Below are positions 1 to 7,903 of a stretch of 64,000 nucleotides of DNA, piece after piece. How positions within the stretch are numbered: the stretch's first letter is position 1; each line of letters starts with the position of its first letter. The DNA lies in the NCBI RefSeq assembly GCF_018326265.1, contig NZ_AP023360.1:350501-414500 (forward strand), written 5' to 3'. Under the pieces are notes generated by a model. That model saw nothing but the letters and a program-made list of their open reading frames with translations, was not told the DNA's origin and made no database searches. This DNA is from Catellatospora sp. IY07-71. GTDB taxonomy: Bacteria > Actinomycetota > Actinomycetes > Mycobacteriales > Micromonosporaceae. Both the position numbers and the translations under genes were made by a program.

Positions 1-3000
1 GCTGCGCGCCACGCATCTGGAGTTCGCCCTGGCCGGAGCGCTCACCGCGAAGGCGTTCACCGACTACGCCCGGGACGTGGCCGCCCGGCTGCCCGCCGGG
101 CAGGCGTACCCGCTGATCCGCTCGGTCGCGATGCAGCGCGTCGCGGGCGGGCTGGCCCCCGGCGCGGGGTTCGCGGCCGACCTGCGGCGCGCCGCGAAGG
201 CGGCCGGGCTGGACGCCGCGGCGGCCGACGACGCCGACGCCGCCGAGCTGGTGCGCCTGCCCGCGGTGGTACGCGCGCACCCGAGCTTCTGGAAGTCCTA
301 CCGCAAGCCGCTGCTGCGGCTGGCCCGGCGCGACCCGGCGGTCGCGACCCGGCTGCGGGAGCTGCTGCCCGAGCCGCCCGGCTGGGGCACCGACCTCACC
401 GAGGAGTGGCTCGGCCTCATCGTCGACGCCGGGGTGCTCGACGACCCCGCCGCCGATGTCGCCGCCTGGCTGGAACGGTTCGCGGGTTACCGGTCGCGCC
501 ACCGGCTCGCCGCAGGCACCGTGAGCCCGCAGCTGCTCGACCTGGTCCCGCGGCTCGCGCCACGCCTGCGGGCGGCCGGGCGGCCGTTGGCGCTGCACCC
601 GGCCGACGCCCGGGTGGCCGACCTCAACCTGATGGACGCCTGCCTGGCCCACGGCGTGCCGGTCGCCGCCTGGTCCGACCCGGCCGGGCTGCCGGTGGAG
701 CGCTGGTACGACATGGAGGCCGAGGGCCGCCGCGACCTGGCCGCCGTCGCCGCCGACCCGGGCCTGCTGCCCGCGCTCGCCCGCGGCCTGTGGCGGATGC
801 TCGACCGCTACACCCAGCTCGACCCCGCCGGATACAACGCCGTGAAGCTGGTCACCGTGCTGGCGGCGACGCCCGGCCTGGCCGCCGCCCTGCGCCACGG
901 CATCGGGCAGGTGCGCCTGGCCGGGGCCACCGTCGCCGGGCTGGAGGCGGCGCTGCGCGAACTCCATCCATTGTGGTCGACGGCGGGCGTCGCGCTGGCC
1001 GTCGCCGAGCTGCGCCGGATCGCCGCGCTCGACGCCGCCGAGGTGCTCGCGGGCTCGCTGCGGGCCGGCCTGGTCGACGAACTGGGCTGGCCCGCGTACG
1101 AGGAGGCGGTGGCCGAGCTGAAGCGGCTGGGCCTGTCCCCGAGCTGGCCCACCGTGACGGTGAGCGACCAGAACCGCGTGGTGACCGTCGCCCCGGACGG
1201 GGCCCGCGCCGAGCACACCGTGCGCATCCCGGCCGGCTCGTGGCACACCGACGTCACGGGCTTCGTGCTCGACGGCCGCCTGCTCGTGGCCGGGCGCTCC
1301 CCCTACCCGAGCGCCGGCTGGGCGTACTGGGCCGATCGCCCGGACCGGACGTTCGAGCTGCCCCGAGCGGCGCCCGTCCCGGCCGGGCCGCCGCTGCCGT
1401 ACCTGCCGCTGGCCGGCGGCGGGGTGACCGGGGGCGGCGCGCCGTGGCTGCCCGGCGACGCGGTGCCCGCCGAGCCGGGCCTGGTGAGCAGCGACGGCGT
1501 GACCCACTGGCACCTCGTGGACGGCCGCTGGCGCGAGTTCGACCCGGTCACCGGCACGCCGGGGCCGGACGGTGTGCCCGGGTTCTTCAGTGACGGCGTG
1601 CCACCGGGACGGCGGCTGCTGCCGGAATGGTCCTGGCTGCGGCCCGGCCCGGCGGAGTTCGCGGATTCGCCGCTGGGGGCCGCGGACGGGCTGCTCGGCT
1701 GGTGCGTGCACGAGCTGCCGGACGGCACCCAGGTGGGCCGGGCGATCGACGGCCGCACCGTGCTGCGGCGGCCGACCGCGCCGGACGAGGTGCTGGTCGG
1801 TGCGCTGCGGCTGCCGGGCGACCACCTCCTGCGGCCGGTCACCGCGCGCACCGGTGGCCAGACGCGCCCCCACGACCTCGCGGTCACCGTGTGGTCGCCC
1901 GACGGCGCCAGCCCGCTGCAGGAGTGCCTGGCCACGCACAGCCGACCGCCCTTCCCGTACTGGCACGCGCTGCGGCCGCGCGACCCCGCCGGTTCGGCGG
2001 CGCTGCGCGCGGTGACCGCCCCGGTCGCGGCGGCGCTGCTGGCCGACGTCGCCGCGGGCAACGCGGGGCTGGACCATCTCACCGACCAGGCGATCGCCCG
2101 GCACCTGCCCGCCGTCACCGACCGGAACCTGCTGCGCGCGCTGCGCTCGGTCGTCCGCACCGCCGCCCGGCTGCACACCCGCCTGCAGCGGCTGCGCGAA
2201 CTGCTCGCCCCGCACGCCGATCCCGCCGCCACGCAGACGGCCGGCGATGTGGCGATGTCCGTCGGCACACCGGCATCCGGCCCGGAGCCGGCGGCGGCCT
2301 CCCGCCTGGAGAAGACGGCGGCCGTATCCCGCTCAGACACCGCACCCGCAGCCGGGCCGGAGACGGCACCGGTCACCGATGGCGAGCTGACCACCGCCCT
2401 GGAGCCGCTCACCCTGTGGCGGGGGCGCTACTACTCGGGCTCCGTACGACAACGGACCGCGATCATGGACCAGCTCGCCGCGCTGACCGGCGCGTTCGCG
2501 CAGCCGCCCCGCGCGCTGCCGATGCCGGATGCCGAGTCGGCATGGCCCCGGCTGCTTCCCGGGCTGGGCGCGGTGCTCATGGTCGCCGCCTCGCCCGCGA
2601 CCTCGCCCGAGCGGCGGTCGGCACTGTCCCGGCTGCTGCGCGCCTTCGCGGACTCGCCGTTCGCCGCGGCGGATCCGCGGTTCCGCTTCGTCCAGCTGCT
2701 GGTCACCGCCGAGCACGGAGCCGCCGAGGCGGGCGGGGACGGCCGCCGCATCGTGTTCCTGTCCGGCGGCGGGCACCGGATGCCCGCGCGCGAGCCGCGT
2801 TTCCTGCGGTACGCCGTGGACTTCTGCGCCGAGGCCGCGTTCGCGCCGATCGACGGCATCGAGGTGCGCACCGACCTGCGCCGGGGCGGCTGGGGCGATG
2901 CCGCGCGACTGCGCACGGCGGCCGAGCTGCTCGACGCCGAGGGCGCCGCGCCGTGGCACGAGGAGGCGGTGCGACGGCTGGCTGAGCGGACCGGGCTGAC

Positions 3001-4258
3001 CCGGGCCGAGGCCGCCTTGCTGCTCGGCGGCCTGCCGATCGCCGGCTGGGACGAGCGCGCGCTCACCGCGCCGCAGCGCAAGGCGCTCGGGCTGACCGCC
3101 GCCGAGGCCGGCCTGGCCGGCGCCGCCTGGCACGGGATCGCCCACGAGCACCGGGTGGTGCTGCTCGACGCGGCCGTCCCGGACGATCCGGCGGACCTGT
3201 GGCGGCACGGGCCGGATCCCGACGCACCGGGTGAGCTGTGGCTCGACCGGCTCGGGCGGCGTACGCCGATCGCGGAGGAGCTGCTGGCCGAGGCCAAGCG
3301 GGTCATCCCGGGCGGGATGGGCCAGGAGATGCTCCGCCTGATCGTCGAGCCGAAGCCGCGCACCTGGCTCTGCACCGACGGGGTCACCGACACCGACGAC
3401 TGGGACCTGACCACGGTCTCGGCGTACGGCGACGCGTTCGACGAGGGCTGGCTGAAGGCGGTCGCCGTCGCGCTGCCGTGGCTGGCGTACCGGCTGCCCG
3501 CGGGTGACCCGCTGCGCGACCGGCTGCCCCGCGCGCTGGAGCTGGTGCGGCAGCGGCTGGACAACCCGGACCTGGTCGTCGGCAGCGCGTTCTTCCCCGA
3601 AGGGCTCGCGCCGGACGGCCTGCCCGGGCTGCTGCGCACCGAGGGCTATCCGGGGTACGTCCGCCATCACCTGCGGCCCGCCGCGATCACCACCCCCGAC
3701 GACCCGGTGCTGCTGCTCGGGGACGTCGGCGTGGCCGCGGCGCTGCGGCTGCTGCGCGACCCGGCGCTGCCGGACGTGATCGCCGAGGCGGACGCGCTGC
3801 CCGGCGGGGCCTGGCCGCACGACCCCCGGCACAGCGCGCCCGGCCTGGTGGCGGAGGTCGCCGCGGCGTACGGCCTGGCACCGGACGCGGCCGCGTACCA
3901 CCTGCTGCTGCTGGCGCTGCCCGACCCCACCGACGCGAACGCATCCCGGTGGCTGGGCCTGGCCCCGGCACGGCTCAAGCCGCTGCGGGCGGCGCTGGTA
4001 GCGGCCGGGCTGGTCGTCGAGGCGCGCCGGGAACGTGCCGGGCGTGCGGTGTTCCTGCCCGGCGGCTGGCTGAGCCTGAAGGCGCCCGCGCTGCCGCTGG
4101 AGTCATGGAAGGCGCCGCTGTTCGGCCTGACCCCGGGCAGCCCGCCACCGCTGGGCACGGTGCCCGTCGGCCGACCGGTTGCCTCGCTGTTCCAGGCCGC
4201 CTGGTCCCGCATCACCGCCGGCGACACCCCCGGTGGTCACCGCACCGACAGGCGTTGA
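1..4258 (+). CDS. Large actinobacterial protein of unknown function, 5' end outside the window
   Basis: The frame is open from base 2 with no stop, so the window holds only the C-terminal part (over 1,400 codons); the first in-frame GTG at 77 is not a convincing start. No signal peptide or membrane helix is visible. The protein is Leu/Ala/Arg-rich and largely helical. Near the C-terminus (about residues 1300-1340 counted from the GTG) the segment LKPLRAALVAAGLVVEARRE followed by a hydrophobic strand pair looks like a winged helix, so DNA binding is possible. I do not recognise a named family with confidence; similar giant proteins in actinomycetes tend to lie near MoxR ATPase and vWA genes, but those neighbours would be outside this window. 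The stop codon lies inside a perfect hairpin that probably terminates transcription. Codon use is typical of the window. Confidence 0.85.
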   Translation, partial: LRATHLEFALAGALTAKAFTDYARDVAARLPAGQAYPLIRSVAMQRVAGGLAPGAGFAADLRRAAKAAGLDAAAADDADAAELVRLPAVVRAHPSFWKSYRKPLLRLARRDPAVATRLRELLPEPPGWGTDLTEEWLGLIVDAGVLDDPAADVAAWLERFAGYRSRHRLAAGTVSPQLLDLVPRLAPRLRAAGRPLALHPADARVADLNLMDACLAHGVPVAAWSDPAGLPVERWYDMEAEGRRDLAAVAADPGLLPALARGLWRMLDRYTQLDPAGYNAVKLVTVLAATPGLAAALRHGIGQVRLAGATVAGLEAALRELHPLWSTAGVALAVAELRRIAALDAAEVLAGSLRAGLVDELGWPAYEEAVAELKRLGLSPSWPTVTVSDQNRVVTVAPDGARAEHTVRIPAGSWHTDVTGFVLDGRLLVAGRSPYPSAGWAYWADRPDRTFELPRAAPVPAGPPLPYLPLAGGGVTGGGAPWLPGDAVPAEPGLVSSDGVTHWHLVDGRWREFDPVTGTPGPDGVPGFFSDGVPPGRRLLPEWSWLRPGPAEFADSPLGAADGLLGWCVHELPDGTQVGRAIDGRTVLRRPTAPDEVLVGALRLPGDHLLRPVTARTGGQTRPHDLAVTVWSPDGASPLQECLATHSRPPFPYWHALRPRDPAGSAALRAVTAPVAAALLADVAAGNAGLDHLTDQAIARHLPAVTDRNLLRALRSVVRTAARLHTRLQRLRELLAPHADPAATQTAGDVAMSVGTPASGPEPAAASRLEKTAAVSRSDTAPAAGPETAPVTDGELTTALEPLTLWRGRYYSGSVRQRTAIMDQLAALTGAFAQPPRALPMPDAESAWPRLLPGLGAVLMVAASPATSPERRSALSRLLRAFADSPFAAADPRFRFVQLLVTAEHGAAEAGGDGRRIVFLSGGGHRMPAREPRFLRYAVDFCAEAAFAPIDGIEVRTDLRRGGWGDAARLRTAAELLDAEGAAPWHEEAVRRLAERTGLTRAEAALLLGGLPIAGWDERALTAPQRKALGLTAAEAGLAGAAWHGIAHEHRVVLLDAAVPDDPADLWRHGPDPDAPGELWLDRLGRRTPIAEELLAEAKRVIPGGMGQEMLRLIVEPKPRTWLCTDGVTDTDDWDLTTVSAYGDAFDEGWLKAVAVALPWLAYRLPAGDPLRDRLPRALELVRQRLDNPDLVVGSAFFPEGLAPDGLPGLLRTEGYPGYVRHHLRPAAITTPDDPVLLLGDVGVAAALRLLRDPALPDVIAEADALPGGAWPHDPRHSAPGLVAEVAAAYGLAPDAAAYHLLLLALPDPTDANASRWLGLAPARLKPLRAALVAAGLVVEARRERAGRAVFLPGGWLSLKAPALPLESWKAPLFGLTPGSPPPLGTVPVGRPVASLFQAAWSRITAGDTPGGHRTDRR

Positions 4259-4318
4259 TCGCGAGTTCGTGTCAGAACCTGTGGCTGGACCGCAGGTTCT
4301 GACACGAACTCGCGATCA
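4256..4318. repeat. Intergenic hairpin, family A copy 1 (26-bp perfect stem)
   Basis: A perfect 26-bp inverted repeat (4256-4281 and 4293-4318) around an 11-nt loop. It begins at the stop codon of the upstream gene. Arms contain GCGAGTTCGTGTCAGAAC and its complement. The right half closely resembles the hairpins at 40044 and 54591 (shared core CCGCAG-TT-TGACACGA), so this is a dispersed element rather than only a terminator. It has no T-run, but could still act as a transcription terminator between two co-oriented genes. Confidence 0.9.
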
Positions 4319-4420
4319 TCCCCGGGCGGCCGCGCGACCGTGATAGCAATAAGGGGCATAAGTCCGTTCCATGGTGGATGGTGGGGACGGACGCCCTGGT
4401 CACCCCGTTGGGGGGTACGC

Positions 4421-5866
4421 ATGACCGACACCGACCGGGCGGTCGCGCCGTCGCCGCCGACCGCCAAGCTGACCTTCTGGACGATGACCGCGATGGTCGT
4501 CGGCTCGATGGTCGGCGCGGGCGTGTTCTCCCTGCCGCGCCGCTTCGCGCAGGAGACCGGCGTGGCGGGCGCGCTGATCGCCTGGATCGTCGCGGGCACC
4601 GGCATGCTCATGCTCGCGTTCGTCTTCCAGTCGCTCGCGCTGCGCCGCCCCGACCTCGACGCCGGTGTCTACGCCTACGCCAAGGCAGGCTTCGGCGAGT
4701 ACCTGGGCTTCTTCTCCGCGTTCGGCTACTGGGCCAGCGCCTGCGTCGGCAACGTGACGTACTGGGTGCTGATCATGTCGACGCTCGGCGCGCTGATCCC
4801 GGCGCTCGGCGAGGGCGACACCCTGCTCGCGGTGGCGCTGTCCTCGCTCGGGCTGTGGGGCTTCTTCCTGCTGATCCGGCAGGGCATCAAGGAGGCCACC
4901 GCGATCAACCGGATCGTCACCGTGGCCAAACTGGTGCCGATCATCGTCTTCATCATCCTGGCGCTGTTCTACCTGAACCCGGCGGTGTTCGCCGCCAACT
5001 GGGCCGGGGCGGACTACGCGGGATCGCTGTTCGAGCAGGTCAAGGGCACCATGCTGGCTACCGTCTTCGTGTTCCTGGGCGTCGAGGGGGCCAGCGTCTA
5101 CTCCCGCCACGCCAAGCGGCGCGAGGACGTCGGCCGGGCCACCATCCTCGGCTTCCTCAGCGTGTTCGCGATCTTCGCCTCGGTGACCATCGTGTCGTAC
5201 GGCATCCTGCCGATGGCCGACATCGCGCAGCTGCGGCAGCCGTCGATGGCCGGGGTGCTGGAGGCGGCGGTCGGCCCGTGGGGGCAGTGGTTCGTCAGCG
5301 TCGGCCTGATCATCTCGGTGCTCGGCGCGTACCTGGCGTGGACGCTGATGGCGGCCGAGGTGCTGTTCGTGGCGGCCAAGGACCGGGACATGCCGCGTTT
5401 CCTGCGCCGCGCCACCGGTGACGACGTGCCGGTGAACGCCCTGATCCTGTCCACCGCGCTCTCGCAGTTCTTCCTCGTCGTCACGCTGTTCTCCGACAAC
5501 GCGTTCAACCTCGCGCTCGACCTGACCAGCGCGCTGACCCTGATCCCGTTCCTGCTCGCCGCCGGATACGCCCTGAAGATCGCGGTCCGGCCGGACGCGG
5601 GCACGGTCGGCGCGAGCACCACCGGCATGGTGGTGGTGGGCGCCCTGGCCACCTTCTACACGGCGTTCCTGCTGTTCGCGGCCGGGCTCCGGTTCCTGCT
5701 GCTGTCGTTCGTCATCTACGCCCCGGCCACCATCCTGTTCGCGATGACCCGCCGCGAGCAGGGACGCCCCGTCTTCTCCCCCGCCGAGCTGGTCATCTTC
5801 GTCATCTCGGTGATCGGCGCGGCGATCGGCGTGATCGCCCTGGCGGCCGGCTGGATCAAGCTTTGA
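4421..5866 (+). CDS. arcD: Amino acid permease, APA family; probable arginine/ornithine antiporter (ArcD-like)
   Basis: A 481-aa polytopic membrane protein of the amino acid-polyamine-organocation family, with about 12-13 hydrophobic helices. The first helix carries the family's glycine-rich start (GSMVGAGVFSLPRRF), the usual substrate carboxylate-binding loop. The following gene is arginine deiminase, so exchange of external arginine for internal ornithine or citrulline is the likely job. ATG 4421 is preferred over an in-frame ATG at 4340 because the extra 27 residues are not APA-like and a G-rich ribosome site (TTGGGGGG) sits just upstream. Only 40 nt separate it from arcA, implying one transcript. 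No carbamate kinase or ornithine carbamoyltransferase gene follows. Other basic amino acids or polyamines remain possible substrates. Confidence 0.88.
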   Translation: MTDTDRAVAPSPPTAKLTFWTMTAMVVGSMVGAGVFSLPRRFAQETGVAGALIAWIVAGTGMLMLAFVFQSLALRRPDLDAGVYAYAKAGFGEYLGFFSAFGYWASACVGNVTYWVLIMSTLGALIPALGEGDTLLAVALSSLGLWGFFLLIRQGIKEATAINRIVTVAKLVPIIVFIILALFYLNPAVFAANWAGADYAGSLFEQVKGTMLATVFVFLGVEGASVYSRHAKRREDVGRATILGFLSVFAIFASVTIVSYGILPMADIAQLRQPSMAGVLEAAVGPWGQWFVSVGLIISVLGAYLAWTLMAAEVLFVAAKDRDMPRFLRRATGDDVPVNALILSTALSQFFLVVTLFSDNAFNLALDLTSALTLIPFLLAAGYALKIAVRPDAGTVGASTTGMVVVGALATFYTAFLLFAAGLRFLLLSFVIYAPATILFAMTRREQGRPVFSPAELVIFVISVIGAAIGVIALAAGWIKL

Positions 5867-5906
5867 TCCCCGCTCGCACCCCGCACACGGATGAAAGGCA
5901 CCCGCA

Positions 5907-7166
5907 ATGACCAGCGGCTCGGCACCATCGGCGGCATACGGCGTGCACTCGGAGGTGGGCCGGCTGCGCAAGGTCCTGGTCTGCGCGCCCGGCCTGGCGC
6001 ACCGCAGGCTCACCCCGAGCAACGCCGACGACCTGCTTTTCGACGACGTGATGTGGGTGGAGAACGCCCAGCGTGACCACGCGGCGTTCGTCGCCGAGCT
6101 GCGCCGCCGCGGGGTGGACGTGGTCGAGCTGCACGACCTGCTGGCCCAGACGATGGCGCTGCCCCGAGCGCGGGCCTGGCTGCTGGACCGCAAGATCGTG
6201 CCGAACGAGGTGGGGCTCGGCCTGGTCGACGCGACCCGGACCTTCCTGGAGACGCTGGAGCCCCGGCAGCTCGCGGAGTACCTGATCGGCGGCCTGTCCA
6301 CGGCGGACCTGCCGGACGACTTCCGGCCCGACTACATCGCGCTGGCCCGCGAGTCCACCGGCATCCGCGAGTACCTCATGCCTCCGCTGCCCAACACGCT
6401 CTACACCCGCGACACCACCTGCTGGCTGTACGGCGGTGTGACGCTGAACCCGCTCTACTGGCCCGCCCGCCACGACGAGACGCTGCTGATGAAGGCGGTC
6501 TACGAGTTCCACCCGGACTTCACCGGATCGACGGTGTGGTGGGGCGACCCGGAGCGCGCCTGGGGGCAGGCCACCTTCGAGGGCGGCGACATCATGCCGG
6601 TCGGCAACGGCGTGGTGCTGATGGGGATGAGCGAGCGCACCTCCCGGCAGGCGATCACGCAGGTGTCGGCGGCGCTGTTCCAGGCAGGCGCGGCCGACCG
6701 GGTGATCGTGGCCGGGATGCCGAAGCTGCGGGCCGCGATGCACCTCGACACGGTGTTCACCTTCGCCGACCGGGACGTGGTGACGGTGTACCCGAACATC
6801 GTCAACGCGATCCACTCGTTCACGCTGCGCCCGGCGGACCGGGCGCCGGGCGTCGTGGTCACCGACGAGGGCGACGCCGCGTTCACCGAGGTGGTGGCCA
6901 AGGCGCTCGGGCTGGACGGGCTGCGCGTGATCGAGACGGGCGGCGACGTGTACGCCTCCGAGCGGCAGCAGTGGGACAGCGGCAACAACGCGGTCGCCCT
7001 GGAGCCGGGCGTGGTCTTCACGTACGACCGCAACACCCAGACCAACACGCTGCTGCGCGCGGCCGGCATCGAGGTGATCGAGATCGTGGGCGCGGAGCTG
7101 GGCCGCGGTCGCGGCGGCGGGCACTGCATGACCTGCCCGATCGCCCGCGACCCGATCGCCTGGTGA
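5907..7166 (+). CDS. arcA: Arginine deiminase
   Basis: A 419-aa arginine deiminase, the usual family length; it hydrolyses arginine to citrulline and ammonia in the cytoplasm. Diagnostic segments are present: the N-terminal strand [14 protein letters not shown], the [13 protein letters not shown] substrate segment, [16 protein letters not shown] (catalytic His region) and the C-terminal [14 protein letters not shown] with nucleophile Cys407. The ribosome site GAAAGG lies 8 nt before ATG 5907. It is cotranscribed with the upstream antiporter. The pathway's later enzymes (ArcB, ArcC) are not adjacent, so citrulline may be exported or used elsewhere; the pair could act as an ammonia-producing acid response rather than fermentative ATP synthesis. 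That last point is inference. Confidence 0.96.
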   Translation: MTSGSAPSAAYGVHSEVGRLRKVLVCAPGLAHRRLTPSNADDLLFDDVMWVENAQRDHAAFVAELRRRGVDVVELHDLLAQTMALPRARAWLLDRKIVPNEVGLGLVDATRTFLETLEPRQLAEYLIGGLSTADLPDDFRPDYIALARESTGIREYLMPPLPNTLYTRDTTCWLYGGVTLNPLYWPARHDETLLMKAVYEFHPDFTGSTVWWGDPERAWGQATFEGGDIMPVGNGVVLMGMSERTSRQAITQVSAALFQAGAADRVIVAGMPKLRAAMHLDTVFTFADRDVVTVYPNIVNAIHSFTLRPADRAPGVVVTDEGDAAFTEVVAKALGLDGLRVIETGGDVYASERQQWDSGNNAVALEPGVVFTYDRNTQTNTLLRAAGIEVIEIVGAELGRGRGGGHCMTCPIARDPIAW

Positions 7167-7327
7167 TGGCCCGCCACGCCGAGATCACCGCGCTGCTCGG
7201 CAACCGGGTGGTGCTGGAGGCGCTGTCCGGCCTCGCCCGGCGCCGCCGGGACAGCCGCTCGGGCACGGTCTGGGATCCGGCGGTGCCGCTGCTGGGCGAC
7301 CGTGGCCCGGACGCCGCGTCACCGTGA
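7166..7327 (+). CDS. Small arginine-rich protein coupled to arginine deiminase (hypothetical)
   Basis: A 53-codon ORF whose ATG overlaps the arcA stop (TGATG), the arrangement of translational coupling. Third codon positions are almost all G or C, like the neighbouring genes, which supports coding. The product is soluble and contains a basic stretch (LARRRRDSRS) about midway. I do not recognise it. It could be a real small protein of the arc operon or a chance open frame in GC-rich DNA; the overlap and codon bias tip it toward real. Confidence 0.42.
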   Translation: MARHAEITALLGNRVVLEALSGLARRRRDSRSGTVWDPAVPLLGDRGPDAASP

Positions 7328-7428
7328 CATCACGCGGTGGACACGGTGTCGCGGAACGACCGGCAGCCTCCCCTGAAGGGTCCTCGCGTACGGAGTCGCG
7401 GGGGCATGCGGGAACGCTTACATGATCG

Positions 7429-7434
7429 TATAGT
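7429..7434 (+). promoter_or_regulatory. Candidate -10 box (TATAGT) for a leaderless transcript
   Basis: TATAGT ends 6 nt before ATG 7441, so transcription would begin at or next to the start codon. No good -35 hexamer is visible at the normal distance. Just upstream, CGGGAACGCTTACA (7410-7423) has a weak resemblance to a CebR-type half palindrome. Confidence 0.45.
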
Positions 7435-7440
7435 CCTCCC

Positions 7441-7608
7441 ATGACCTGGCTCCTGGTGCTCGTGAGCGCGCCCTTCGCGCTCACCGCGCTGTTCATGGGC
7501 GCCCTCATGGGGGTGCGGGCCGCGACGCGGGAGGCGATCGAGCGCGGCCTGATCCACAGCACCTGCCCCGTCTGCCACGCCCAGATCGCCCCGTCGCGGG
7601 CCCGCTGA
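7441..7608 (+). CDS. Small membrane protein with a CPVC motif (hypothetical)
   Basis: A 55-aa ORF. Residues 2-24 form one hydrophobic helix (LLVLVSAPFALTALFMGALM), followed by a short amphipathic part and a C-terminal CPVCHAQ motif that could bind a metal as a half zinc ribbon or act as a thiol pair. Codon use matches the window. A TATAGT box 6 nt upstream of the ATG suggests a leaderless mRNA, and there is no ribosome site, which fits. The gene stands alone between arcA and the cellulase. Function unknown. Confidence 0.6.
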   Translation: MTWLLVLVSAPFALTALFMGALMGVRAATREAIERGLIHSTCPVCHAQIAPSRAR

Positions 7609-7674
7609 GCCACGACCTCCGCCTTAGTCGGATCGTCAAACAAAAACGTGCCAGAAACATCGACATGCATTGTG

Positions 7675-7684
7675 GTCACGTGAC
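7675..7684. promoter_or_regulatory. Perfect 10-bp palindrome upstream of the cellulase gene
   Basis: GTCACGTGAC is a perfect palindrome in the 295-nt untranslated stretch before the cellulase start (7609-7903). It may be an operator, but a 10-bp palindrome is not rare and no regulator can be assigned. The rest of the stretch shows no ORF with plausible codon use. Confidence 0.25.
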
Positions 7685-7903
7685 GGCGGTGTGAAACTTC
7701 GATTACCGCGCAGGGAGCCATACCGCGCGACTCGGCGCCCAGGGCCCCGGTCTGACCGGAAGGTGCCGCGCACCGCCGTCACAGCCGTCCGGGCTGTCCT
7801 TACCTTCCTGCGTCGTGCGCGCCGGCCCGCCCGGTGGCCGCCGCTCGGCGCGGGCCGCCGCACCGATCTCCCGTCGGTCCGGCCCGGCTCAAGGAGTACC
7901 CGA

